From the NCBI GenBank assembly GCA_017619985.1, contig JAFZRG010000260.1, forward strand, positions 1-23,755: a DNA stretch of 23,755 bases, given 5' to 3'. A model generated the notes under the pieces. The model ran no database searches, had not been told where the DNA came from, and saw nothing but the letters and a program-made list of their open reading frames with translations. This document shows positions 14,155 through 23,103 of the stretch, piece after piece. The DNA is from Bacillota bacterium (GTDB lineage Bacteria > Bacillota > Clostridia > Peptostreptococcales > Anaerovoracaceae). Each line of letters opens with the position of its first letter. The stretch's first letter is position 1. The translations under genes and the position numbers were made by a program.

Positions 14155-16629
14155 TTATCCTTTTACTACGATATTGACGAGCTTACCGGGGACTGCGATG
14201 ACCTTGACGACCGTCTTGCCTTCCGTCAGCGCCTTGACGCTGTCCATGGCCATGACGGTCTCCTCCAGAGCCGCCTTGTCCAGGCCTGCGGGCACGTCCG
14301 CCTTCTCGCGGACCTTTCCGTTGATCTGGACGACGATCTCGACGGTGTCCTTGACCAGCATGGACTCGTCGACTTCGGGCCATTTGGCGTCGTAAACGAG
14401 GCCTTCACCGCCCATGCCTTCCCACATCTCTTCCGCGATGTGAGGCACGAACGGGGCCAGGAGCAGTACCAGTTTCTGCGTGGCGTCCGCCAGCAGGCCG
14501 AGGTTGATATCGTCCAGTTCCTTATAGCGGTACATCTCGTTGACCAGCTCCATGATGGCGGAGATCGCCGTGTTGAAGTTGAATCTCTTTCTGACGTCCT
14601 CGGAAACTCTTCTGATTGTGTTGTTTAAGATATAGGCGAGCTGCTTGTCGTCCTTGCCCTCGGGGATGTAGCGGGCAGGTACTCCCTTCGTCAGCTCGAT
14701 CATGTCGCCGACGAGACGGTAGACGCGGCCCAGGAACCGGTAGGAACCTTCCACGCCTTCATCGGACCACTCCAGTTCCTTTTCGGGAGGAGCCGCGAAC
14801 AGGATGAACAGTCTCGCGGTGTCAGCGCCGTATCTGTCGATGATCTCCTCGGGAGATACGACGTTGCCGATGGACTTGGACATCTTTCTGCCGTCCTTTA
14901 AGACCATGCCCTGCGTCAGCAGGTTCTGGAACGGTTCCTCGCACTTCGTCAGACCGATGTCGTGCAGGAACTTGCAGAAGAAACGCGCGTACATTAAATG
15001 CAGTATCGCGTGTTCCACGCCTCCGATGTACTGGTCGACGTTCATCCAGTAGTCCGCCTTTTCGACGTCCCAGCAGGCCTTGTCGTTCTTGTTGTCGCAA
15101 TAGCGCAGCTCGTACCAGGAAGAATCCAGGAACGTGTCCATGGTGTCGACTTCCCTCTTCGCAGGCTTGCCGCAGCACGGGCAGACCGTATCGACGAACG
15201 TCTTGGACGTCGCGACCGGAGACTCGCCCTTGCCGGTGAAGACGACGTCGGTCGGCAGCAGCACGGGCAGGTTCTCTTCCTTTTCGGGGACCCAGCCGCA
15301 GGTCTCGCAGTAGACCATGGGGATGGGCGTGCCCCAATAGCGCTGGCGGGAGATCAGCCAGTCGCGCAGCTTGAAGTTGACCTTCGGCTTCGCGAAGCCG
15401 GCTGCCTCGAAGTCCTTCTGCATGGCCTTGATCGCCTCGCGGTTATCCATGCCGTTGTACTTGCCGGAATTGATGACCGTACCGTCCGCGATAAAGGCCT
15501 TCTCCAGGTTGTTGATGTCGATGCCTTCGATATGCGGGTCGACGATGGGCACGATGGGCAGACCGAATTTCTTGGCGAAATCGAAGTCTCTCTGGTCGCC
15601 GTAAGGCACGCCCATGACGATGCCTGTGCCGTAGCCCATCAGGACGTAATCCGCCAGGTAGATCGGCAGTTCTTCGCCGTTCGCGGGGTTGATGGCGTAG
15701 CGGCCGGTGAACGCGCCTGTCTTTTCCTTGACGGTCGACGTTCTCTCGATGTCGCTCTGGCGGCGGGCCGCTTCCATGTAGGCGCGGCATTCCGCCTCTT
15801 CCGGCTGACCCGCGATCAGCTCTTCCACGAGCGGATGCTCCGGAGAGATGACCATGAACGTCGTGCCGAAGATGGTATCCACACGCGTCGTGAACACGGG
15901 CAGAGGCGTATCGGATCCCTTCAGTTTATAGACGACTTCCGTACCTTCGGAACGGCCGATCCAGTTGCGCTGCATGGTCTTGACGTGCTCGGGCCATCCG
16001 GGCAGCGTGTCGAGGCCGTCCAGCAGGCGGTCGGCGTAATCCGTGATCTTCAGGTACCATTGGGAGAGGCTCTTCTTCGTGACAGGCGTGTGGCAGCGTT
16101 CGCAGCAGCCTTCGACGACCTGTTCATTTGCCAGCACCGTCTGGCAGGACGGGCACCAGTTGACCGGATTTTCCTTCTTATAGGCCAGGCCGTGCTTGTA
16201 GAACTGGATGAAGATCCACTGCATCCACTTGTAATAGTCTTCCTTGTACGTGCACACCTCTCTGTCCCAGTCGTAGGAGAAACCCATCTGGCGCAGCTGC
16301 TTTTCCATCTCCGCGATGTTGGCGCTGGTCCAGACGGCGGGATGCGTCTTATGCTGGATGGCCGCGTTTTCCGCAGGCAGGCCGAACGAGTCGAACCCGA
16401 TAGGGTGCAGCACGTTGAAGCCGTTCATGTGCAGGTATCTTGCGAGCACGTCCGCGATGGAATAGTTGCGCACGTGACCCATATGGAGCTTGCCCGAAGG
16501 ATACGGGAACATCTCCAGACAATAGAACTTCTCCTTGTCCGGAGCCTCTGTCACATGAAATACGTCTTTGTCAGCCCATACCTTCTGCCATTTGGGCTCG
16601 ATCTTCTTAAAGTTATACTGACGGTCCAT
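14155..16629 (-). CDS. leuS: Leucyl-tRNA synthetase
   Basis: An 824-residue class I synthetase charging tRNA-Leu. The HIGH-type motif is HMGH (49-52) after PYPSGKL, and KMSKS is at 582-586. Zinc-binding cysteine pairs are visible at CPSC (159-162) with CERC, and again in CETCGW and CPCCG. The CP1 editing domain is present: the TTRVDT threonine-rich strip (247-252, Thr252 kept) and Asp345. However, the usual HDxRD around Asp345 reads GDQRD, so His344 is replaced by glycine. The C-terminal tRNA-binding domain ends in GKLVNIVVKG. The ATG at 16629 has AGAGAGG just upstream and follows rsfS by 25 bp. Identity is certain. Confidence 0.97.
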   Translation of the reverse strand: MDRQYNFKKIEPKWQKVWADKDVFHVTEAPDKEKFYCLEMFPYPSGKLHMGHVRNYSIADVLARYLHMNGFNVLHPIGFDSFGLPAENAAIQHKTHPAVWTSANIAEMEKQLRQMGFSYDWDREVCTYKEDYYKWMQWIFIQFYKHGLAYKKENPVNWCPSCQTVLANEQVVEGCCERCHTPVTKKSLSQWYLKITDYADRLLDGLDTLPGWPEHVKTMQRNWIGRSEGTEVVYKLKGSDTPLPVFTTRVDTIFGTTFMVISPEHPLVEELIAGQPEEAECRAYMEAARRQSDIERTSTVKEKTGAFTGRYAINPANGEELPIYLADYVLMGYGTGIVMGVPYGDQRDFDFAKKFGLPIVPIVDPHIEGIDINNLEKAFIADGTVINSGKYNGMDNREAIKAMQKDFEAAGFAKPKVNFKLRDWLISRQRYWGTPIPMVYCETCGWVPEKEENLPVLLPTDVVFTGKGESPVATSKTFVDTVCPCCGKPAKREVDTMDTFLDSSWYELRYCDNKNDKACWDVEKADYWMNVDQYIGGVEHAILHLMYARFFCKFLHDIGLTKCEEPFQNLLTQGMVLKDGRKMSKSIGNVVSPEEIIDRYGADTARLFILFAAPPEKELEWSDEGVEGSYRFLGRVYRLVGDMIELTKGVPARYIPEGKDDKQLAYILNNTIRRVSEDVRKRFNFNTAISAIMELVNEMYRYKELDDINLGLLADATQKLVLLLAPFVPHIAEEMWEGMGGEGLVYDAKWPEVDESMLVKDTVEIVVQINGKVREKADVPAGLDKAALEETVMAMDSVKALTEGKTVVKVIAVPGKLVNIVVKG

Positions 16630-16654
16630 ATTATGCCTCTCTGATGTATAAAAA

Positions 16655-17011
16655 CTATTTTGCGTCCGCGGGTTCGAATTCGACCTGCGGGCAGTCGATC
16701 CAGACCTTTTCGATCTGGTAATGGTCTCTCTGTTCTGCCGTGAACACGTTCACAATGACATCGCCGTAGTCCAGGAGCACCCAGCCGGTGTCCCCTTTGC
16801 CTTCCTTGTGGTCGATCAGGATGTTCTCCTTCGCCAGGCCGTCTTCGACTTCGTCGCAGAGAGCGGAGAGCTGGCGGGAGGAGCCTGCGGTCGCGATGAC
16901 GAAATAATCGGCGAAACCGGACTTTTCCGCGATGTCGATGATGCTGATGTCTTTGGCCTTTTTGCCGTCCAGCAGCTTTGCCGCCAGAAGCGCAAGATCC
17001 TTATTGTCCAT
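16655..17011 (-). CDS. rsfS: Ribosomal silencing factor RsfS
   Basis: A 118-residue RsfS (RsfA/Iojap, DUF143). It binds ribosomal protein L14 (uL14) and blocks subunit joining when nutrients are scarce. The typical sequence is present: AKDISIIDIAEKSGFADYFVIATAGS (residues 19-44 in pieces), a central KEGKGDTGWVLLDYGDVIVNVFT and YQIEKVWID near the end. The ATG at 17011 overlaps the NadD-YqeK stop by 11 bp, the usual Firmicute nadD-yqeK-rsfS order. Starting 11 bp inside the upstream gene suggests translational coupling. Its sharing a gene train with the RSH enzyme fits a starvation response, but that functional link is inference. Confidence 0.95.
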   Translation of the reverse strand: MDNKDLALLAAKLLDGKKAKDISIIDIAEKSGFADYFVIATAGSSRQLSALCDEVEDGLAKENILIDHKEGKGDTGWVLLDYGDVIVNVFTAEQRDHYQIEKVWIDCPQVEFEPADAK

Positions 17012-18125
17012 TCTGTTCTCCTTGTTTTATCTGCTGTCCCAGCCACTCGATCGCCGCATCCGATAAGGGATCGAATTTCGCGCCGATGCTGAGCACGTAT
17101 TCTCTCGTATGGGTCATGAGATTGTAGACGCATTTATCCGGAGGAAGCTTCAGAAACTCCCGCATCTCCTCCACGCCGGGGTAATCCCTGCCCTCTTCGA
17201 GCTGATCCGCCGTCTTGAGCACCTTTTCCAGCAGGCTCATGCCCGGGCGGCCGGTCGTGTGGTAGCGGATCGCGTTCAGGATGTCCTCGTCGTCCACACC
17301 GTAGCGCTTCTGCAGCAGCCTTGCCGCCGCCGGCCCGTGCTCGAGATTGCCTTCCGGCCGGCACGTGTCGTGGAACCATGCGGCGATCTCAGCTTTCTCG
17401 GGGTCAGCGCCCCACGCCTGCGCCAGTTCTTTCGCCAGCTTGACCACGCCCTGCGTGTGGCGGAAGCGGGTCACTTTCTCGGAGCGGCGGGCGTATTCGC
17501 GCAGGCGGCCTTTCAGGTCGAGGTACAGTTCGTTTTCCTGAATGTATTCGATGACCTTGTCCGGCAGCATGAAGCGCACGGATTTGCCGTCGCGGATGCG
17601 CTGTTTGATCTCCGTGGAGCTGATCTCCAATTCGGGGATCTGGTAATACTCCGCCCGCATCGGATACTGCTCCTTCAGCCGGGCGATCGTCGCTTTCAGC
17701 TGCTCCTCGTCGTAACCTCTGCGCATGCCGATCAGAAAGCCGAAATTGCGGATGAGCTCTTCCGCCTTATGCCAGTGCTCCAGCGCGTAGAACGAATCCG
17801 TTCCCATGATGAAATACAGATCGTCGTCCGGATACTGCGTCTCTTTCAGCGCCGCGAGCGTATCGTACGTGTACGACGGCCCTTCGCGCTGCAGTTCGAT
17901 ATCGCTGATCTCGAAGAATTTGTGATCGCTCACAGCCAGCTTCAGCATGGCCATGCGGTGTTTTCCCTCGGCCGGCGGCACCTCTTCCTTGAAGGGGTTC
18001 ACGTAGGCCGGCACGAGGAGCACCTGGTCGAGATCGGCTTCCTGGCGGATCTGCTCCGCCAGGATGAGATGTCCGTAGTGAAGGGGGTCGAAGCTGCCGC
18101 CGAGGACCCCTATTCTCTTAGCCAT
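17001..18125 (-). CDS. nadD: NadD-YqeK fusion: nicotinate-nucleotide adenylyltransferase with HD-domain phosphohydrolase
   Basis: A 374-residue two-domain protein. Residues 1-205 are NadD, which adenylates nicotinate mononucleotide in NAD synthesis: GGSFDPLHYGHL (9-20, HYGH being the nucleotidyltransferase motif), SYTYDTL (85-90) and ISSTEIKQRI (168-177). Residues about 206-374 are a YqeK-type HD domain, a family that hydrolyses Ap4A symmetrically. Its metal-site residues are His223, His252-Asp253 (WFHDTCR), His263, His289 and Asp307. In Bacillus these are two adjacent genes; here one frame runs through with no stop between them. The stop of aspS abuts the ATG directly (TAAATG) and the end overlaps rsfS by 11 bp. 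Both activities are predicted because key residues of both halves are intact. Confidence 0.93.
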   Translation of the reverse strand: MAKRIGVLGGSFDPLHYGHLILAEQIRQEADLDQVLLVPAYVNPFKEEVPPAEGKHRMAMLKLAVSDHKFFEISDIELQREGPSYTYDTLAALKETQYPDDDLYFIMGTDSFYALEHWHKAEELIRNFGFLIGMRRGYDEEQLKATIARLKEQYPMRAEYYQIPELEISSTEIKQRIRDGKSVRFMLPDKVIEYIQENELYLDLKGRLREYARRSEKVTRFRHTQGVVKLAKELAQAWGADPEKAEIAAWFHDTCRPEGNLEHGPAAARLLQKRYGVDDEDILNAIRYHTTGRPGMSLLEKVLKTADQLEEGRDYPGVEEMREFLKLPPDKCVYNLMTHTREYVLSIGAKFDPLSDAAIEWLGQQIKQGEQNGQ

Positions 18126-19907
18126 TTATTTTCCTTCCGGGAGCCTGACCGCGATGGAGAGTTCCTCCAGCTGCTGCTCCGTGACGATGGTGGGCGCTTC
18201 GCTCATGACGCACTGCGCGTTCTGGTTCTTCGGGAACGCGATGACCTGGCGGATATCGTCCGTACCGAGCAGCAGCATGCACAGGCGGTCGAGGCCGAAC
18301 GCCAGTCCGCCGTGGGGCGGCGCGCCGTATTTGAACGCGTCGATGAAGAATCCGAACTTGATGCGGATATCCTCTTCCGTCAGCTGCAGCACTTCGAAGA
18401 TCTTTTTCTGCAGCTTGCTGTCGTGGATACGGATGGAACCGCCGCCGGCTTCATAGCCGTTGATGACGATATCGTATGCGTCTGCGTAGATCTTATCGAG
18501 TTCGCCGCTCTCGAGGTAGTGGATGTCTTCCTTCTTGGGCGACGTGAACGGATGGTGCATGGCCATGTAGCGGTTCTCTTCGTCCGACCATTCGAACATC
18601 GGGAAGTCCACGACCCACAGGAGCTTGTAATCCTTCGGGTCGAGCATGCCGAGCTTGCCGGCCAGGTCTCTTCTGAGGAAGCCCAGGGATGCCCAGACGA
18701 CTTCCTTCTTGCCGCTGCAGATCAGGATGAGGTCGCCGACTTCCGCGTTGAATTCCGCGCAGATCTTCTCAAGCTCTTCCTGGCTGAAGAACTTGCCGAC
18801 GGAGGACTTGATCTCCCCTTCTTCCTTGCGGATCCAGACGAGTCCCTTCGCGCCGAACGTTTTGACGGATTCGGTCATCTTGTCGATGTCCTTGCGGGAG
18901 AACTTCGGCGAGCAGCCGTTCATATCGATGCCCATGACCCGTCCGCCGTCCTTCAGTGCGTCCGTGAACACGCTGAAATTGCAATCCTTGACCATATCTG
19001 CCAGATCGTGCAGTTCGAAGCCGATACGGAGGTCCGGCTTGTCGGAACCGTAGCGGTTCATGGCTTCGTCCCAGGTCATGCGGGGCAGCGGCAGCTGGAT
19101 GTCCACGTTCAGCATTTCCTTGAACAGGCGCTTGAGGAAGCGCTCCTGGACTTCCAGGATGTCTTCCTGGTCCACGAAGGACATCTCGAGGTCGATCTGC
19201 GTGAATTCCGGCTGACGGTCGGCCCGCAGGTCTTCGTCGCGGTAGCACTTGGCGATCTGGACGTAGCGGTCCGTGCCGCCCACCATCAGCAGCTGCTTGA
19301 ACTGCTGCGGGGACTGGGGCAGCGCGTAGAATCTGCCCGGATTGACGCGGCTGGGCACGAGATAGTCTCTCGCGCCTTCCGGCGTCGGCTTGGCCAGAAC
19401 GGGCGTCTCGACTTCGATGAAGCCGTTCTCATAATAGAAATTGCGGATGACATTGTACATCTTGCTGCGGAACGCCAGCGTCTTCTGCATCAGGGGTTTT
19501 CTGAGGTCCAGATAGCGGTACTTCAGGCGCAGGTCGCCGGACACGTTGTCGTCATCCTTGATGTAGATGGGCGGGGTCTCGGCTTCCGCGTAGATGCTCA
19601 GCTCGTTCGCCAGGATCTCCACGGCGCCGGTCTCGAGGTCCGCGTTCTTGCTCTCTCTTTCGCGCACGACGCCCTTCACGCCCACGGTATATTCGCTGCG
19701 CAGGCTGTTGGCCTTCTCCAGCACGTCTGCCGGCGTGCCGTCGCCGAACACGACCTGCACGATGCCTTTGCGGTCGCGGATGTCTGCAAAGATCAGGCTT
19801 CCCAGGTTTCTCTTTTTGGCGACCCAGCCGTTTACGGTGATCTCCTTACCGATCAGGTCTTCTCTCACTTCGCCGCAGTAGCAGCTTCTTTTCAGCAGTT
19901 TATCCAT
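18126..19907 (-). CDS. aspS: Aspartyl-tRNA synthetase (bacterial type)
   Basis: A 593-residue class IIb synthetase of bacterial size, including the GAD insertion domain. The N-terminal OB anticodon-binding domain has VNGWVAKKRNLGSLIFADIRDR. Motif 2 is YRDEDLRADRQPEFTQID, about residues 217-236, and motif 3 is GLAFGLDRLCMLLLG, about 533-547. The DRYVQIAKC, PHGGLAFG and FPKNQNAQ signatures are in place. The ATG at 19907 has a TAGGTG-type ribosome site, 7 bp after hisS. Whether it discriminates tRNA-Asp from tRNA-Asn cannot be settled here, since no gatCAB or asnS is in the window. hisS-aspS adjacency is standard in Firmicutes. Confidence 0.97.
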   Translation of the reverse strand: MDKLLKRSCYCGEVREDLIGKEITVNGWVAKKRNLGSLIFADIRDRKGIVQVVFGDGTPADVLEKANSLRSEYTVGVKGVVRERESKNADLETGAVEILANELSIYAEAETPPIYIKDDDNVSGDLRLKYRYLDLRKPLMQKTLAFRSKMYNVIRNFYYENGFIEVETPVLAKPTPEGARDYLVPSRVNPGRFYALPQSPQQFKQLLMVGGTDRYVQIAKCYRDEDLRADRQPEFTQIDLEMSFVDQEDILEVQERFLKRLFKEMLNVDIQLPLPRMTWDEAMNRYGSDKPDLRIGFELHDLADMVKDCNFSVFTDALKDGGRVMGIDMNGCSPKFSRKDIDKMTESVKTFGAKGLVWIRKEEGEIKSSVGKFFSQEELEKICAEFNAEVGDLILICSGKKEVVWASLGFLRRDLAGKLGMLDPKDYKLLWVVDFPMFEWSDEENRYMAMHHPFTSPKKEDIHYLESGELDKIYADAYDIVINGYEAGGGSIRIHDSKLQKKIFEVLQLTEEDIRIKFGFFIDAFKYGAPPHGGLAFGLDRLCMLLLGTDDIRQVIAFPKNQNAQCVMSEAPTIVTEQQLEELSIAVRLPEGK

Positions 19908-19914
19908 GTTACAC

Positions 19915-21162
19915 CTACCTGTTTATCTCTTCTTCGAGGGATCCGATGGGGATCTCCTTCTGCGTAGAGTTTATCATATCGCGCAATGTGACGACACCCT
20001 TGTCGAGCTCGTCGTCGCCGATGACGACCGTGTACTTCGCGCCGCTGCGGTCCGCGTATTTCAGCTGGGCCTTCAGCCCTCTGCCCATGACGTCCGTCAG
20101 GACGCGGTGACCGCTCTTACGGAGGCCGTCAGCCAGCTTCAGGCCTTCCAGGGTCGCCCTGCCGCCAAGCGTCGCGATGAACACGTCGCAGTCAGCCGGT
20201 TTGGGGATCTCGAACCCCTTCGCCTCCAGGATGAGCAGCAGTCTCTCGAGACCCATGCCGAAGCCTACGCCCGGCGTATAGGGTCCGCCGACCTCTTCCA
20301 CGAGGTGGTCGTAGCGGCCGCCGCCGCAGACCGTGGACTGGGCGCCAAGATCTTCGGAAATGAACTCGAAGGCGGTCTTCGTGTAGTAATCCAGGCCGCG
20401 GACGATGTTCGGGTCGACTTCATAGGGGATGCTGAGCGCTTCCAGATCCTTTTTCAGATCCTCGAAAGCGTCTCTGCATTCGTCGCAGAGGAAATCGAGC
20501 ATGTACGGAGCGCCTTCTGAGAACTTCTTGTCGTCCGGATCCTTGGAATCCAGGATGCGCATCGGGTTCTTCTCGAAACGGCTCTTGCTCGTATCGGAAA
20601 GCTCCTCGTAGTGCGGTCTCAGGAAGTCCTGCAGCGCCTTGCGGTATTCCGCGCGGCAGTTCGGGCATCCGATGCTGTTGACGTGCAGCTTCAGGTCCGT
20701 GATGCCGAGGCCGGTCAGGAAGTTCCAGGCCAGGGCGATGACCTCCGCGTCCGCCATCATGTTCTCCGTGCCGAAGATCTCGATGCCGAACTGGTGGAAC
20801 TGTCTCTGTCTGCCCTTCTGCATCTTCTCATAGCGGAAGCACGGGATGATGTAGTAGTACTTGCCCGGCTGCGGGTCCGCGTACATCTTGTTCTCGATAT
20901 AGGAACGGACGACGCCGGCGGTGCCTTCGGGCTTGAGCGTCAGGCTCCTCTCCGCGATCTCGAACGTGTACATCTCCTTCTGGACGACGTCCGTCGTATC
21001 GCCGATGCCGCGCGCGAACAGCTCTGTATGCTCAAACATCGGCGTGCGGATCTCCTTGAATCCGTACTGCGCCGCCGTTTCGCGGATGCGGCTCTCGAGC
21101 CACTGCCATTTGTAAGATTCGGAAGGCAGGATGTCCTTTGTTCCTTTTGGTATGTTGATCAT
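19915..21162 (-). CDS. hisS: Histidyl-tRNA synthetase
   Basis: A 415-residue class II synthetase charging tRNA-His. The family opening MINIPKGTKDILP fixes the ATG at 21162; a longer frame upstream only reads through hemZ in a shifted frame. Motif 2 is FRYEKMQKGRQRQFHQFG (near 105-122). The histidine-binding RGLDYYTKTAFEF is near 254-266 and YGVGFG-like GPYTPGVGFGMGLERLL forms motif 3. The C-terminal anticodon-binding domain carries LGGRATLEGLKLADGLR and QLKYADRSGAKYTVVIGDDE. The ATG overlaps the hemZ stop as ATGA. A zinc-like CPNC and CDEC pair sits in the middle of the chain, as in several Clostridia enzymes. It ends 7 bp before aspS. Confidence 0.97.
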   Translation of the reverse strand: MINIPKGTKDILPSESYKWQWLESRIRETAAQYGFKEIRTPMFEHTELFARGIGDTTDVVQKEMYTFEIAERSLTLKPEGTAGVVRSYIENKMYADPQPGKYYYIIPCFRYEKMQKGRQRQFHQFGIEIFGTENMMADAEVIALAWNFLTGLGITDLKLHVNSIGCPNCRAEYRKALQDFLRPHYEELSDTSKSRFEKNPMRILDSKDPDDKKFSEGAPYMLDFLCDECRDAFEDLKKDLEALSIPYEVDPNIVRGLDYYTKTAFEFISEDLGAQSTVCGGGRYDHLVEEVGGPYTPGVGFGMGLERLLLILEAKGFEIPKPADCDVFIATLGGRATLEGLKLADGLRKSGHRVLTDVMGRGLKAQLKYADRSGAKYTVVIGDDELDKGVVTLRDMINSTQKEIPIGSLEEEINR

Positions 21163-22493
21163 AGTATACCGGCTTCCTTTCTCGCTATCATTTCCTCGAT
21201 GCGCTCGATATAGATCTCGTAATTCGATACGTTCGGCACCCTCTCCAGCCTGTTTTCCGCGGGGAAATAGACCTTGGAGATGGCGCCCGCTCCCATGGCG
21301 ATGATCGTCTGATCCTCCTCCATGATGCGGATATTGTAAAGGCTCGCGGTACCGGGCCGGCACCAGCCTACGTTTTCAAAGTTGCCCGCCATGTGCTTCT
21401 GGCGGTAGAGATAATAGGGTTCGAATCCCGCGTCCGTAAGCATTCGGTCCGCGTCTTCGAGCATATTCCGCACGTTGTCCGCCTGCCGCAGCGCGACGCC
21501 GGGATCCTCTTCGATCATGCGGCTCGCCCGCTTGACGGCCAGCGTATGGACAGTGATGTTCTCGGGACCCAGCGCGATGACCTCCGAGAGGCTTTCGCGG
21601 AAGTCTTCCGGCGTTTCTTCCGGAAGGCCCGTGATCAGGTCTGCGTTCACGACGCCGATGCCGGCTTTGTCCGCCAGGGCAAATGCTTCGCGGATCTGCT
21701 GCGGGCTGTGCCTGCGTCCGATCAGGTCCAGCGTATGCTGCTTCATGGACTGCGGATTGATGGAGATGCGGTCCGCGCCGGCTTCCTTTATGATCGCCAG
21801 CTTGCCTTCCGTGATCGTCTCCGGCCTGCCGCCTTCCACGGTGAATTCCACGGTATTTTCATTCACGAACAGTTCGCGTACCTTCATGAGGAAAGCCTTC
21901 AGGTCTTCTTCGTCGAGGCTCGTGGGCGTTCCGCCGCCGATGTAGATGGATTCGGCCGTCCGGCCGCTGCGGTCCATGATCGTTCTGACCGCGTCCATCT
22001 CTTTGAACAGCGCTACGAGATAGGCCGTCGCGGCAGGCTTCGTGATCGTATTGCTCGTAAAGCTGCAGTACTGGCAGCGCGTCGGGCAGAACGGGATGCC
22101 GATGTAGAGGCCGGCCGCCTTCGGATCGGGGCTGCGCTTTACCGTCTTCTGGCATTCGCTGACCCTGCGCAGCAGCGCGATCTTCTCATCCGAAACGTAG
22201 TACTGTTCCTTCAGGACCTGTTCCGGGTCAGCGCCTTTCGCCTTCAGTTCGTTGTAGAGCTTTCCGGGACGGACGCCCGTCAGGATGCCCCAGTCCAGAT
22301 CTTTTCCTGTGATCTTCTTCAGAAACGCGTACGCTTTGCGCTTGCTGCCGTTATAATCGCCGCCCGCTCCGATCACGAGTTCTGCATCGGGCTGTCCGAC
22401 GAAGATGCGGAACGCGTCTTCGGGCAGAAACATCTTCGCGAGTTCCCCTACGTGGTATTTGTGCTTTTCGTCGGGTACGGAAATGCTATACAA
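21159..22493 (-). CDS. hemZ: HemZ-type radical SAM coproporphyrinogen III dehydrogenase
   Basis: A 444-residue radical SAM protein of the HemZ branch of anaerobic coproporphyrinogen oxidases. The 4Fe-4S cluster motif CPTRCQYC has Cys136, Cys140 and Cys143, preceded by LYIGIPF. The SAM-binding GGGTPTS lies near 187-193, then VEGGRPETIT and the family pattern RISINPQSMKQHTLDLIGRRHS. The C-terminal YYLYRQKHMAGNFENVGW belongs to HemZ rather than HemW. The start is a TTG at 22493 (GAGGT upstream, an in-frame stop just before), overlapping the hydrolase gene by 8 bp; an ATG at residue 21 is the alternative. No other haem genes are visible, so its physiological role in this organism is uncertain. 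Confidence 0.9.
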   Translation of the reverse strand: MYSISVPDEKHKYHVGELAKMFLPEDAFRIFVGQPDAELVIGAGGDYNGSKRKAYAFLKKITGKDLDWGILTGVRPGKLYNELKAKGADPEQVLKEQYYVSDEKIALLRRVSECQKTVKRSPDPKAAGLYIGIPFCPTRCQYCSFTSNTITKPAATAYLVALFKEMDAVRTIMDRSGRTAESIYIGGGTPTSLDEEDLKAFLMKVRELFVNENTVEFTVEGGRPETITEGKLAIIKEAGADRISINPQSMKQHTLDLIGRRHSPQQIREAFALADKAGIGVVNADLITGLPEETPEDFRESLSEVIALGPENITVHTLAVKRASRMIEEDPGVALRQADNVRNMLEDADRMLTDAGFEPYYLYRQKHMAGNFENVGWCRPGTASLYNIRIMEEDQTIIAMGAGAISKVYFPAENRLERVPNVSNYEIYIERIEEMIARKEAGIL

Positions 22494-23091
22494 AGGGGTT
22501 GTACCTCATTTCGTAGCCTATCGTCGTCGCATCCATGTGACCCGGCAGGACGGTCGTATCTTCCGGCAGCAGGAACAGCTTCTTCGTGATGGAATCCATG
22601 AGGTCCTCGAAACTGCCGCCCCAGAGGTCCGTACGTCCCACGGAGGCGTGAAACAGAGTGTCTCCGGAAAATAGGATTCTGTCAACAAGGATGCACTGTC
22701 CTCCCGGCGTGTGTCCCGGGGTCGCGATGAACTTCAGTTCCATGGTCCCGACCTTCAGAACATCGCCGTCATGCGTCCAGACATCTGCGGTGATGCCGCC
22801 CTTTCCGTAGCTGTCCCTGCGGCTGTACAGGAGCTTCTCTTCCTTCTTTGCCGCGACCAGCTTGATATCAGGCCAGCACTGCCGGCAGAACTCGATACCG
22901 CCGGTATGGTCGCCGTGTCCGTGGGTCAGAACGATATATACGGGGGTCAGCCCGTTCTTTTCGACGTCCGCTTTCAGCGCTTCGCTGGGCGCGCCCGGGT
23001 CCACGATGAACGCGTCGGTGCCGCCCTCTTCCCATACGAGATAGCAGTTCGTGCCGAATGCGCTCAGGACGTAATTCTTGATATTGATCAT
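22486..23091 (-). CDS. MBL-fold (glyoxalase II-like) metallo-hydrolase
   Basis: A 201-residue single-domain metallo-beta-lactamase-fold hydrolase of the glyoxalase II/YcbL type. The metal site is complete: THGHGDH (56-62, with His57, His59, Asp61, His62), His127 in TPGHTPG, Asp144 in FSGDTLF and His185 in LPGHM. It lacks the extra C-terminal helices that bind glutathione in true glyoxalase II, so the substrate is open. It is probably cytoplasmic. The ATG at 23091 has AGGAG 5 nt upstream, in the 12 bp gap after the RSH gene. The 8 bp overlap with hemZ suggests coupling. The relA-MBL-hemZ-hisS order is a recognised Clostridia arrangement; its biochemical reason is unknown. Confidence 0.9.
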   Translation of the reverse strand: MINIKNYVLSAFGTNCYLVWEEGGTDAFIVDPGAPSEALKADVEKNGLTPVYIVLTHGHGDHTGGIEFCRQCWPDIKLVAAKKEEKLLYSRRDSYGKGGITADVWTHDGDVLKVGTMELKFIATPGHTPGGQCILVDRILFSGDTLFHASVGRTDLWGGSFEDLMDSITKKLFLLPEDTTVLPGHMDATTIGYEMRYNPFV

Positions 23092-23103
23092 GGGATCTCC
23101 TTT

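Noticed and set aside
21413..21432. GGGTTCGAATCCC, another T-arm-like palindrome.
   Set aside because: It lies inside hemZ and encodes part of the conserved GFEPYYLY stretch; no tRNA arms surround it.
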